Of a stretch of DNA of 64,000 nt, positions 1 through 10,116 are shown piece after piece. Under the pieces are notes generated by a model, which was not told where the DNA came from, did not search any database, and worked only from the letters and a program-made list of their open reading frames with translations. The DNA is from Dactylonectria macrodidyma. Its lineage: Eukaryota > Ascomycota > Sordariomycetes > Hypocreales > Nectriaceae. The position numbers and the translations under genes were made by a program. Each line of letters opens with the position of its first letter. The first letter of the stretch is position 1. The stretch spans positions 6,200,001 through 6,264,000 of the forward strand of contig JAGMUV010000001.1 in NCBI GenBank assembly GCA_020744425.1, read 5' to 3'.

Positions 1-338
1 AATCTGCTCCCGCTGTTATTTTCGTATGGCGCGCCAGATACGCGAAGGATCTTGTCAACCTCTTGCGCCGGATCGACATCAGCATGAGTGGCGAGCCACC
101 CGCAGACATTTTGCGAGGCGACGTCGACTAACTGAATGGCGTTCCATGTTCCATTTTCTGCGGGAAGGTTGTATTTAAAGTCGAATTGCTTGATGGTTCC
201 GCCTTGGAGAGCCGAGAAGGTAGGGACGCCGTGAACCGGCTCGGTGGAGGCACCTTGCCAGATATTTTCCAAGTCGCCGAAACAAAGACGACCCGACGTC
301 ACAGAAAAAGTGGCGTGGACGGTTGGAGTAGTTGCCAT
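1..338 (-). CDS. hypothetical protein, 3' part outside window
   Basis: An open frame of about 112 codons starts at the ATG read from 338-336 on the minus strand and runs off the left edge without a stop. The codons look used (many C/G third positions), and the frame is not interrupted by any stop over the visible length. The translated piece begins MATTPTVHATFSVT and contains single Trp and Cys residues scattered through a hydrophilic sequence. There is no signal peptide or membrane segment. I do not recognise the family. It could be a small beta-rich protein or the first exon of a longer gene. Confidence 0.55.
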   Translation of the reverse strand, partial: MATTPTVHATFSVTSGRLCFGDLENIWQGASTEPVHGVPTFSALQGGTIKQFDFKYNLPAENGTWNAIQLVDVASQNVCGWLATHADVDPAQEVDKILRVSGAPYENNSGSR

Positions 339-1020
339 TGGGGGAGAAAGACGATGATGGTTAAGATTGTGTACCACACTAAGTTTACAATCAAGGCCGA
401 TTTAAGTACTTTTTATCTAGCCCCGTCGCTACTGACTGCTGCCTAGAGAATTCACGGTCGAGCTCATTGCGGGACAAAAATAGCCCGTGCTGATGGTTAC
501 AAATTGTTTTCCAAATAGCAAGAGCTTGACTTGTATCTTCGACTATGAATATTTTATATTGCTTTGTTGTTTGTCGATATGGAGGGCCATGGTGCTTTTC
601 TCGTGTATTGTATTACGCTCGCATACTTCTGAGTGCCATCATACATTACTAAGCAATCTAGGGCTAAGGGTTTCTGAACATTGGCCACTTGCCTGACAAA
701 TTTGTTATGTCAGTATCGGCAAAACGCTTCCTAATTCGTCTCGATTATGGCTAACGTCTCAGCCACATCCCACCTTTCACCGCTCTTTGATTTTTAACTA
801 CGGGGTAGCTCTCAAGAGATTCGTGGCGTTACGAGGTTAGTGTTCATTCCGCAACAAATCATGGGTATATTGAGCTTCTAAGCTGTATGACCTGTGGGTT
901 ACCCCGTGAGTTATTTCCCTCCTGACATGTTCCAGTAGTGGCCATTTCCCAACATCCGAACATGAATGTGATCGAATGGAGATAGGTTTAACCAATTCTA
1001 TCTTCAGCATTCTTAAGGAA
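339..1020. other. gene-free stretch
   Basis: No frame here looks like a used gene. It presumably holds the promoter of the gene cut by the left edge and the 5' flank of the decayed membrane-protein gene that follows. No repeat was noticed. Confidence 0.4.
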
Positions 1021-1023
1021 CCC

Positions 1024-2859
1024 TTAACAGTCGCTTCGCTTTTTACCTAAACTGCACTTTTCCTTCCAACGCGCCGGTTTTCGTTGCCGTCCCCAATGTC
1101 CGATCAACGCTGGACATCGTCTGGAGTTGTGTCTCGATCCTCGTGCTCTGCAGCTAGTCGATTCTACACCTGAATGTTCCACGTCAGTTTCATGCAAAGA
1201 CAGCAACGCAGAAGGCACTGCGAAAGACACTGTTCTTGATGCAGAAGTTCAAGTGGATGCTCATAACTCTGATTGCGCCCGAGGCACTTCTTGTCAAAGC
1301 AGTCACAGATTATCGATCCGTAAAACACCATTCCCAGATGTTACGGAAGGTTGCGGACGAAGATAATGTCCCCTGGAGCAAGGCCCACACCTTCTTCGCT
1401 GATATGGGGGGTTTTGCGATCCGATTTGTTTCGGAAGCAGCGGTTGAAAGACGATCCTCGCCACACTCTACACATACTACTCTACCCCGGCCTACTCCAG
1501 CCTATCCTGAAATACTTGAGAAACAGGTCTCAGACCCACAAGATCCTGCAGATCACCCTCAGAGTCGTGTTCAAATCACCGACTATTCATCTCCGCTTCA
1601 GCTGCGGATCAACCAATGGAGCGCAGATTCTACACCACCTGGTGGTCCGCCGGATGATGGTCTGCTATCAGGCAACGCTGTCCAAGCCAATAGTATTCAA
1701 GCAGTTCAGAGACCTGACAAAGGTATGGATATTGAACTGGCGCAATGTTGCCTAGATGCTCACACGCCTAGCGACCAAGACTAGCGAGTTGCGAAGCCCA
1801 TGTTTGACATGGGCAGGTGGCTCAGCAGAAGAGTGTGGGATGAGCAGGACTGGAGAAGACATCGCGAGCGCTTCAGGTCTGCAATGAACGCGGACTCTCG
1901 TTTGTACGGTGCTATTGAATGGCGCCCACATGCTATCCACACCTTGCATGGCAAAAAGATTCTTCCTGGCTACCGTCTTACTCTTTCAGGCCCCCACCAC
2001 ATAACCATCACCACTATCAACACCTTACTAGCTCTCGAAGGAGATGTCTGGGTTTTGACGGCATCCTAGCTTTACCAGGCGAGACATGACAACATCGTCA
2101 CTAGGCTCCCGCGCATTACGGACGACGAGCTCTCGGACAAGAATAAGGGGGACCGATTGATCAAGCTCCTTGCCCTTGTTCAGGTCATTTGGATGGTCTT
2201 CTAAGTAGCCGCTAGGGGAGTGCGGCACTGGCCATCGTCTCCTCTCGAGGTCATGACGCTGTAGTTCGTCGTATGTGCTTTCATGATATACGTTTTGCTT
2301 TGGAATCACTCCCAAGACGTCACGACGCCCATCTATGTTCCTGCTGATCAGAACGCCACTGCTGAGGACATGAAGAAGATTGCTTCTCTTTGTCCAACCC
2401 ACTTCTGGGGCTCTAAAGGAGTTAGAAATAAGATTCCGAATAATGCCTACCATCACAAGTGGCCCAAGAATGGTGCAGGTCCATCCACCTCAGTCCTGCT
2501 CGCCAGTGACGTCTTCGGTGCCTTCATTTGTGGCGGATTGCACCTGATCGCGTGGGACTTCCCTTTTCCCAAAAAACAGAGAACGGCTGCTATGGAGAGT
2601 CTCCTCGTTGGTAACCATGTGCAGTCCGCTAGCTTCGGCCTGCTTCTTCTGGGGTTATGACCACTGGTCGAGATGTTGGAGAGATCGAAACATCGCGCTG
2701 GGAAAGGTCTATCCTTACATAGCATTTGTAGTGATGTCTACGCTTGCTCTCGTATTGGCACGTCTGTTTTTGATCGTTGAGTCGTTTCGGTCGTTGTACT
2801 ACCTCCTTCCGGAGGCATACATGGCTACTTGGGCGGCGAACATACTGCATATTCGCTGA
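1024..2859 (+). pseudogene. decayed fungal integral membrane protein gene
   Basis: Pieces of a fungal multi-pass membrane protein of unknown function can be followed across frames. The segment around 1080-1430 contains the family-like stretches VPNVRSTLDIVWSC, ILHLNVP and HTFFADMGGFAIR. The segment 2095-2290 contains LPRITDDELSDKNKGDRL and VQVIWMVF. At 2283-2500 there is IYVLLWNHSQDVTTPIYV and IPNNAYHH. The C-terminus at 2690-2859 contains ARLFLIVESFRSLYYL and PEAYMATW. Breaks are a TAG at 1155-1157 where the family has Trp, TAA at 2202-2204, TAG at 2262-2264, and at least one frame change between 2500 and 2690. The stops fit CpA-to-TpA changes (TGG to TAG, CAA to TAA, CAG to TAG), the RIP type. 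The middle, 1430-2090, is poorly preserved. The true start was not found. Confidence 0.75.
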
Positions 2860-2927
2860 GCTAATTACCCGCTCTGGTTGTGGGTAGGTATGCTAGAGTA
2901 TTCATAGATAATGGCCACAAATAATAT

Positions 2928-2932
2928 GCATT
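2928..2932. repeat. target-site duplication, left copy (GCATT)
   Basis: GCATT lies directly before the solo LTR and recurs at 3153-3157 directly after it, as expected for a 5-bp integrase-made duplication. Confidence 0.85.
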
Positions 2933-3152
2933 TGTTACATCTATCAACTGTTAAGACTGAAGACCAGTCTCAAAGGCTCGGATTTCTAGCAAGCCGGTCT
3001 CGAAGACCCGGATCCCTTGGGATCCGGTCTAAAGAAAACCTTATCATAGCTATGAGAGCAACCTACAAATAGGTCTGCCGCAAGACCTCAGTTATATAGA
3101 AATCAAGAGCTTCTATTCACATCATAATGCACCCTTCCTATCTGATGTAACA
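2933..3152 (+). mobile_element. solo LTR, 220 bp (short form)
   Basis: The element begins TGTTACATC and ends GATGTAACA, a perfect 9-bp inverted end pair with the TG...CA ends of LTRs. It is flanked by GCATT on both sides. No retrotransposon internal region is present, so this is a solo LTR left after LTR-LTR recombination. A second copy in the opposite orientation is at 9831-10111. The inside contains the palindrome around GGATCCCTTGGGATCC and one to two copies of a 30-bp GGTCTCGAAGACCCGG-type unit that is expanded in the other copy. The family could be Copia or Gypsy; nothing internal survives to decide. Confidence 0.85.
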
Positions 3153-3402
3153 GCATTCTACGCGTCTCGTAAAGAGTTACTGCTTTCATCTGATGGTGAT
3201 AATCCAAATTCTCCAAATTTTCAACTTCAAGTTCCCGCGACGTTTCCGCGTCTTCAAGCAACTGATAGGCTTTCTCCGAGTCTATATGACTAGTGGTTTT
3301 GCTGATCAAGACTTGGGTCTTGATGGCAAAGTCCTTGGCCGCTGAAAAGGGACCCTCAGCGGCGCGGTTAATGCTTTCCACTGCATCGTTTATACCTGTC
3401 AT
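3103..3402 (-). pseudogene. hypothetical ORF whose 3' end is replaced by the LTR
   Basis: A 99-codon frame starts at ATG 3402-3400 and encodes a polar, helix-prone sequence rich in Glu and Leu (for example LLEDAETSRELEVENLENL), with no signal peptide. Its last 17 codons lie inside the solo LTR inserted at 3152, so the present C-terminus is not original. Across the insertion point the old frame would have ended about 8 codons later. A GCTAAC branch-like site and an ACAG acceptor lie just upstream of the frame, so it may be the last exon of an older gene. The family is not recognised. It may be a relic or a chance ORF. Confidence 0.35.
3153..3157. repeat. target-site duplication, right copy (GCATT)
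   Basis: Second copy of the 5-bp GCATT duplication, immediately after the LTR end. Confidence 0.85.
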
Positions 3403-4177
3403 AACCGGATGTCAATAGCTGGAGATAGGTTGGCTTTTGTTAGCAATTTGCGTCAGACATGGGATGATGCCGACTTGGACCACTCGTTGGCGTTGCTATC
3501 TCTCGCCGCGACCGGAGTGGAATTGTCGGCGGGGTTGCATCGGAGCACTGCACTCCGATGGTAGTGACGGTGGTCAATGGGCCATGTCGTCGTAGCTTTC
3601 TCCAGGAGAGTCAATAGCTGAGAAAAATAGAACTAATAGTCATGATTCATATTTTGTCAGTGTGATCCTGTAACTTAACGCACAATGCTTGAGTAAGTTT
3701 TGTTGGATGTCCTCAGTTTGAACTTGCATACGGCTATCTGCTCCATCGAGGGCGAGTTGCTGCTGGCACAGAGTCATGAGAACACAGTTTTTTTTTCCAC
3801 AATTTCAGTAGTTTAAAACCCAAGTGCCTCCACGGCTCAGTTTGAACTGAGTAGCTAGAACCAGCCAAGCACCACCGCTTGGAGATAGTACATCCAATGT
3901 ACAGGCCCTCGATAACTGGGCTCAACACAAATAGATTGCAAATAATTATTTTTTTTCGATCGGCAATCTATACTTCACTACGAGTTATCTTACTATCGGA
4001 CGACATCGTCCCGTCATTCTGTAGCACTTCACACGTCAGACGCGGGGTAGTCGGAGGACAGCCACCCGCTTACTGGACTATTTAGATGAACAATTTACTA
4101 TGTCTAGGTATTATATATCTACTCAAGAAAATTCTTATGCTAATTATAATCTGACAACAATACATCATTTTTCAACC
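3403..4177. other. gene-free stretch with weak repeat and CreA-type site
   Basis: No convincing gene. The part at 3740-3850 (GGCGAGTTGC... then TTTAAAACCCAA) resembles 16930-17020 and may be a diverged non-coding repeat. GCGGGG at 4042-4047 fits the CreA consensus SYGGRG and lies upstream of the dehydrogenase gene. Confidence 0.4.
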
Positions 4178-5358
4178 ATGACTCCAAACGTGCGCCATTC
4201 GCTCACCAAGAAATCCGTGATACAATGCTAATCAGCAATGCCAGAACCTGTCCTGTCTTCTTTACGGCCCTGGGGACGCTCGCTTCGAAGATAGACCAGT
4301 CCCGGAAATCACGGATCCTCATGAGATATTGATTCGAATCTCGTACGTCGGCGTCTGTGGAAGTGATGTATGTTGATGTTGTTCCCGACTCCTCATCCTG
4401 GCTCCAACACTTATTCCATCAGGTTCACTTCTGGAAGCATGGCGGAGTGACGAGAAAGGTCTCCGAGGAGAGCCCACTCGTCATGGGCCACGAAGCATCG
4501 GGAATCGTTCACTCAGTCGGCGAAGCAGTGGCAAGCGTAAAACCAGGTGATCGCGTCGCCATCGAACCGGGGTTTCCATGTCGACGCTGCAGGCGATGCA
4601 AGGCCGGACGATATAATCTCTGCTCCGAGATGCAATTTGCCGCCGACCCGCCTCGCACTCACGGCGCGCTCGCCCGCTTCTTCAAGATCCCAGAGGACTT
4701 TGCCTACAAGATTCCTGATTCTCTCAGCTTGGAAGAAGCCGTTCTTGTGGAACCTTTGAGCGTCGCGGTCCACGGCGTTCGGCTCGCGGATGTAAGGCCG
4801 GGTCAAGATGTTCTCGTCCTCGGCTCGGGAACAATCGGCCTGCTCGTCGCGGCGACGGCAAAAGCATTTGGTGCTGGAAATATCTTTATCGCTGACATCA
4901 ACGAGAAGAAGCTCGAGTTCGCAAGGGGCTTTGTCGATTGCGCCACTTTCGTTCCGGCGGCCGATTCGACGCCAAAGGAAAACGCGTCGCGATTACAAAA
5001 GGAATTCCATCTCGATGATGGCGTAGAAGCCGTCTTGGAATGCACCGGCGTCGAGTCGTCGGCCCAGACGGGTATATATGCGTCGGCACCCGGCGGTGTC
5101 TTTGTGCAGATCGGCATGGGGAAGCCAGACCAGACGCTACCTATGGGGGCAATGTGTGAGAAGGAGACAGTGGTCAAGACATCGTTTCGGTACGCACCTG
5201 GGGACTACGACATTGCTCTTGGCTTGTTGGGCTCTGGCAAGGTGTCGGTCAAGTCGCTGATCAGCAGCGTTGTGCCGTTTGAGAGTGCCACGGAGGCGTG
5301 GGAGAAGACGAAGAATGGCGAGGGTATCAAGAACCTGATCCGTGGCTTGCAGGGCTGA
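4178..5358 (+). CDS. xylitol/sorbitol dehydrogenase (zinc MDR family)
   Basis: NAD-dependent polyol dehydrogenase of the medium-chain zinc family, oxidising xylitol or sorbitol to the ketose in the pentose pathway. The proposed model is 4178-4189, 4236-4367 and 4423-5358, giving 359 residues, the usual length. The second intron (4368-4422, GTATGT...CAG) is clear. The first (46 bp, GTGCGC...CAG) is needed to reach an ATG and is tentative. Catalytic zinc ligands are Cys45 in GVCGSD and His71-Glu72 in GHEASG. The four structural-zinc cysteines are in CRRCRRCKAGRYNLC. The Rossmann motif GSGTIGLL is followed by an acidic residue in ADINEKK, which favours NAD over NADP. The enzyme looks intact and cytosolic. 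A CreA-type GCGGGG lies about 130 bp upstream, consistent with carbon repression. Confidence 0.87.
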
Positions 5359-5499
5359 TGTTACAGCTTTGAGGTGGGCAATGAACGCCTTTCTGTGCCC
5401 TAGCCGCTGCAACATACTCTGTTGAGCTCCAAGTGCTTCTCTGAGTTCCAAGTTCGAATAATGTGATGTTGAAATCAATTCTTATAGGCGCCGCATATC

Positions 5500-8034
5500 T
5501 CATCTCTGGAAAAATATCCCCAAGGCCGTAGCCGTCGAAGGAAAAGCGGCAGCAAATCGTGCAGGAGCGGCTTGGGTGCTGATGGCGTTGTAGAGAAACT
5601 TCTGCAACGGATCCCTCTGTTTGACAATCTGTCCCATAAGATTTCCGACGTAGGACTTCCAAGAATCACTATCAGGTTTTTCGCTTTCGGGCTCCTTGTC
5701 GATGGGCTTCTCTTCGTCCCGCTTCTCGACCTTGGGCTTCTCAACGACTGGCTTCGGTGAGAGGATCCTGGGAGAAGCAAAGTTCTCTTGTAGCCATCCA
5801 ATGGTGCTGAAGTCCTTGACGAAGTTTGTAATGTTGGAGACGAGGTTGAATTTTGGGGCAAGCTCGGGAGTATCTTGAGACTTCTTCTCATCGACCGTAT
5901 CCAAGGGTGTGTCGGGTCGTATATTCTCGGGTTCGTCGGTCTCGGACTCGTCGGTCTCGGACTCGTCGGTCTCGGACTCGTCGTTGTCTGAATCGTCGGT
6001 CTCAAGCTTGTCGCTCTCTGGCTGAGTGATGTCGGTTTCGGCGTCTTCCCGTTCAAGATCCTCTGATTGATCATCCTCGAAGAAAAAGTCGTCAATCATT
6101 TCGTCGTCCTCGGTACCCTTGTAAATCTGGTATCGTGATTTTAGCGTTCCGTAAACCTCTCCCGAAGCCTCAGTCCAGTATGCATTCAACACGGCCCGGA
6201 ACCAATGCTGCCTCGTCGGTTTCTGCTGGTCGGCTGGTAACAGAGTCCATAGATTTTCCACCAGTCCATCGACGCATTCTTCAAAGTCTAGTCGGTCCTC
6301 CAAACACGTAAACGGATCCGAGCTCGCGTCGTTGAGTTCCTGGAATAGTAGCCGCATGTTTTCGATGTACTCGTCGTAACAGTCCCGGATGTTATCTGAG
6401 AGGGCCATGACGGCTTCGCTTTGGTCGAGCACCAGCACACGACCCCAGGCGCGAAACCGCTCTTGCAGAAACCAGAGGTTGTCGCCGGCTGTGATTCCGT
6501 TCCACTCTCGAGTATTGGAAAACTCCTCGTCAACCGAGTCGAAGTGGGCCTTGAGACATAGCAGAGAAAGTTGGTCGTGGACATGCATGAGCGATGGGCG
6601 GTGGCTTGGGTCAGCTATTAAAGCATCGAGGGAAATGTTGACGAGCGACGGGATCAACCGCTCGTCTGAGCTAAATATAGACAAAGATTCAAGCCACTGC
6701 TCGGCCAGGTATTTAGTCTCGCCGTGCGCGTCATAAAACTGGTGGTCTGTCCATCCTTCACGTCCATGTGGTGACCGATGCTCGGTGAAAGCCTTGACAC
6801 CGGGAGCACTCAACTGCATATAAGTGGCGATCTCAGCAATGAGGCATCCAAACGCCCACACGTCGGTGGCTTCGTCAGCGGTCTGTTCTTCTTCAGCGTC
6901 CATGAATTCAGGAGCAGCATAGTAGCTACGCGTCGGCTGCCGTAGCATCTTAGACTCGGCACTGCTTTCGAGCCCGAACCCCGTGAGCAGGAACTTGTCC
7001 TTGCTCACCGATATCTTTGTGGGCTGGAAGTCATGGTGCCAGCCCATGCCTTGAAAATCGCCATTGTGGGCTTTCTGATCTAGATACAGCTGGTGGATAT
7101 GGGACAATGCAGAGGCAAGCCCTCGCAGTTCTGTGTAAAAGGTGCAATCCGATTCGAAGTGTCCAAACCGGGTGTCCCTCTGGAGAAACTCGCTCAGATC
7201 CATATCCAGACGGGGAAACAAGAAGTGATGCTGCTCCATGTATGTATAGGACCCAAGGAAGCCGACAATGTTGGGATGCTTCAGCTGGTTCAGGAGCCGT
7301 AGGCACAACCTCTCTTGCTGGAGCCGGGTCGGCGCCACTGTTGACTTCAACGTCTTCTTGATGACCTGTACTTGTGCTTGCTCTTGTTCTTGTTTACTCT
7401 ATCACAAATAAGCGAACAGCCCCCGAGAGCAGGTGGAATGATTATGACTGTGGCTTACCTCTTTGGGATAGAAAGCCTGCTCCGACGATGCGATATAGCC
7501 CTTGTAAAAAACGTCCTCATACATGTTGTATCCGATCCTCTCCCACTTTCCAACGAATGGCAGAATTATATGGCTGTCGATGTTCTGGTGGGACTCCCAC
7601 ATGGCTGGCGGGAAGTTGTAGGGCAAGAACTTCCACTGCTCGTCACTCACGAGCCTGGCACCAAACTTGATGCCCATGTTGTCGACATCGGAGTGGCTGA
7701 AGGGTAACCTCTTGTCGAGCAACTCATGGTTGCGGAAGTTGACGATGAAGGCAGGCTCCTTCATCCACACCAGCATGGCAAACAGGGTCTTGCCGGCGGT
7801 GAAGATTGTGTTGGCGAGACGGACGCGGTCGTCAGGCGCGCAAGCGAGCTGCTTGACGGCCTTTTGGATGGCGGTCAAAGTGAAAATGGCAGCAATGCTT
7901 GTATTAGGTATGAAATCTCGCCCTGAATCGGACCGTACAATGCTGTTCTCCAACTTCTTCCGCAGCGTCTGAAGGGCCGTCCCGTGTAGCCCAGCTTCGG
8001 CCCGACGAGCGGGGGTTCGTCGCTTGGGCAACAT
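5500..8034 (-). CDS. protein kinase-like protein, probable pseudokinase
   Basis: Two exons (8034-7459 and 7398-5500) joined over a 60-bp intron with GTAAGC...TAG borders give about 824 residues. The N-terminal 130 residues are of unknown function. A kinase fold follows: glycine-loop-like region RIGYNMYEDVFYKG, a VIKK lysine, LKHPNIVGFLGSY, a catalytic loop reading HHDFQPTKI, a DFG position reading GFG, and APE in SYYAAPEF. The catalytic-loop aspartate remains, but the loop lysine and asparagine are replaced and the magnesium-binding DFG aspartate is glycine. Loss of activity is therefore likely. After the kinase domain come 250 residues with an acidic stretch of repeated SETDE units (DNA 5933-5985), then a basic tail. 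The role is unknown. Similar degenerate kinases occur in fungal signalling and heterokaryon-type gene families, but that link is only inference. Confidence 0.75.
5933..5985. repeat. 15-bp coding minisatellite
   Basis: Three near-perfect copies of a 15-bp unit (GGACTCGTCGGTCTC on the plus strand) encode the repeated SETDE pentapeptide of the pseudokinase-like protein. Copy number probably varies between strains. Confidence 0.8.
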
Positions 8035-9825
8035 CCCGGGCAAGTGCGTGAAAAAGAATTACTTAAAAAAATAAAAAGAGAAAGAGAGAGCGGAGAGAGG
8101 GGACGGGGGCCTAGACTGAAGACGCTGGCTAGATAGGCGGTGATGGGGTTTGAGTGACTTGTTGCTTGAGCAGCAGCTTTGATATTGCCATCCTAGAAAA
8201 CTGAGGGCATCCTGAGATCGGGCAGCGACGACGGGATTTCTACACGATGCCTAGCGTGGGTCTCGACTCCCGCGGCAACCACGAGGGCTTTGATCTATTG
8301 GACTGACTGATCCATTGGAGTTGTCGCTTGCAATTTTTGGTGCCAAAAAGCGACCCTCTCGTCACCAATCGCCTCGAGCAGGGGTGGAAGCGGTGTGCAA
8401 GCATCTGCTGCAGCCGTATTGGCGGCCACCGCTTTCATCGCACCACGTTTGTGGCAGTTCGTCGAGAGCCGTTCCCCACTCAGAATAGCGTTGAGATAAC
8501 TGAGCATAGCGTCCATACAAAAAGACAGCTCATAGGCACGTTGGCTGGTCGTGATGGGGCGAACTGCATAAGACGTCTCCAGCTCTGTCCGTTTTTAGCG
8601 CTCAACAGCTTTAGCCCCCGGCCACATGACACGTCTAGACTAGCACACATGGAGCTACACCGTTCTTGACTCACTCATCAAGTGCTTTGCTGTGCCGGAC
8701 AACGCACAAAAGAGCGGGAAGCGAGTCGAGAAATCGAGAGGCGTTTTGAGGTTGTCAAGCTGAGACATGGAGAGTCTTACCAACTCTCAAGCCATCTCAG
8801 CGCGGTGCCCACGTCATCACTCCGTCTCTCCCGCCCTTAGATCATCTCGGGAAGAAGGAAATTCTCCGTTCGTCTATCTCAAAAAAAAAAAAAAGACTCA
8901 GGGTTCAAGAAGAAAAATCCCAGGGTCCAAGCAGACTCAGCTTGCCACCCTCACGATCTATCTTTTCGTGTCCCACAAGCGAGACCACAGGCGAGACCTC
9001 ATCCTGCGACCAACCAAAACCATACACGCGATTCCATCAAATCAGAAACGCCCCTTTGTCTCACTTCGAACAAGGGTCTTGCGCACACCGCATGGACCAA
9101 AGGATGTTCCCAGCCTCTCGAGGAGTGCGTGCAGAAGACTGCATACACAAGATGATGTCACGTCGGCGTGGTGGTGGCAAGTCTTCATCTAATCATAGGG
9201 CTCAAGATTTTTGAGTGATACACACTTTTGCCCTCCTGACAACTATCTCATGTTGTTCTCTGCTGTTTCTACCGCATGTTTCTGACGTACATGTCACGAC
9301 ACCGCTCTTGTTGAGACTCGACTCGGCTGACTGCTTTGTCCCTCACCCACTCTCAAGACCCACCAGGGATCTCGGGAGCGCTCCGCTCCCTCCGAACCGC
9401 TCCCGGGGATATCCACTAATACCCGCCGGTTCTTACGCATTTAGCTTAAATGTAGTGTCTGTTGAAGAATAGGATGATCATGTGAAAAGGCGTTGTGAAT
9501 GTTGTGAGGTGTTTTCTCCCTTCAAGTCCTCCGTAAATAATAGGTGCGGATGGGCAAGCATCAAAGATTCGTTCATGCACGTTTTACTCCAACCAGCGGG
9601 TTGCATGTCAACGCACAGACCGGCAGATGCGTGTTCTATATTGGCATCGTTATACCTCACTAGATGGAGTGGTACGATTATATATTGAAGTACTTTCGTT
9701 TGCCTGACATATTCAAGCAACTCTCGTGAATGCTTTTTGAGCTGAGCCCTCTGAAGAATCACAGGATACCGCCTGCATTCAGGTTGTTTTACGATTTACC
9801 AAACGATGGAGCGGAATAGGATTGT
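8035..9825. other. gene-free stretch
   Basis: Contains the promoter of the kinase-like gene (pyrimidine/purine-rich tracts near 8060-8100) and a poly-A run at 8881-8894. Short open frames are present, but none has family similarity or a convincing start. Confidence 0.45.
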
Positions 9826-9830
9826 CAAGC
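9826..9830. repeat. target-site duplication, left copy (CAAGC)
   Basis: CAAGC precedes the second solo LTR and recurs at 10112-10116. Confidence 0.85.
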
Positions 9831-10111
9831 TGTTGCATCTGATAGGAAGGGTGCATTGTGATGTGAATAGAAGCTCTTGATTTCTATCTAACTGAGGGCT
9901 CGCGGCAGACCTATTTGTAAGTTGCCCTCATAGCTATAATAAGGTTCTCGGTAGACCGGATCCCAAGGGATCCGGGTCTTCGAGACCGGCTTGTTAGGAA
10001 GCCGGGTCTTCGAGACCGGCTTGTTAGGAAGCCGGGTCTTTGAGACCGGTTTACTAGAGATCCGAGCCTTTGAGACATTATCTTCAGTCTCAACAGTTGA
10101 TAGATGTGACA
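9831..10111 (-). mobile_element. solo LTR, 281 bp (expanded form)
   Basis: Same LTR family as 2933-3152 in the opposite orientation. The plus strand reads TGTTGCATC at the left and GATGTGACA at the right, and CAAGC flanks both sides. It is 61 bp longer than the first copy. The extra length is two more copies of a 30-bp unit (GGGTCTTCGAGACCGGCTTG plus TTAGGAAGCC) at about 9975-10050. Different target duplications show that the two LTRs are separate insertions and not the ends of one element. Confidence 0.87.
9975..10065. repeat. 30-bp tandem repeat inside the LTR
   Basis: About three units of a 30-bp sequence, two of them identical. Each unit contains the short palindrome GGTCTTCGAGACC. The other LTR copy in the window lacks two of the units. 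Confidence 0.8.
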
Positions 10112-10116
10112 CAAGC
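10112..10116. repeat. target-site duplication, right copy (CAAGC)
   Basis: Second copy of the 5-bp duplication, directly after the LTR end. Confidence 0.85.

Noticed and set aside
5933..5985. CRISPR-like or regulatory direct repeats
   Set aside because: The 15-bp repeats are a multiple of three, lie in the coding frame of the kinase-like gene and encode an acidic pentapeptide; this is a eukaryotic coding minisatellite.
8767..9472. Plus-strand frames of 85-141 codons, including one through a poly-A run
   Set aside because: Translations are random-looking (poly-Lys from the A run, many Arg/Ser) and lack similarity to any family I know.
2933..10111. A 7.2-kb transposon bounded by long terminal inverted repeats
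   Set aside because: The two inverted copies each have their own perfect 5-bp target duplication (GCATT and CAAGC) and LTR-type ends. They are independent solo LTRs, and the genes between them (dehydrogenase, kinase-like) are ordinary.
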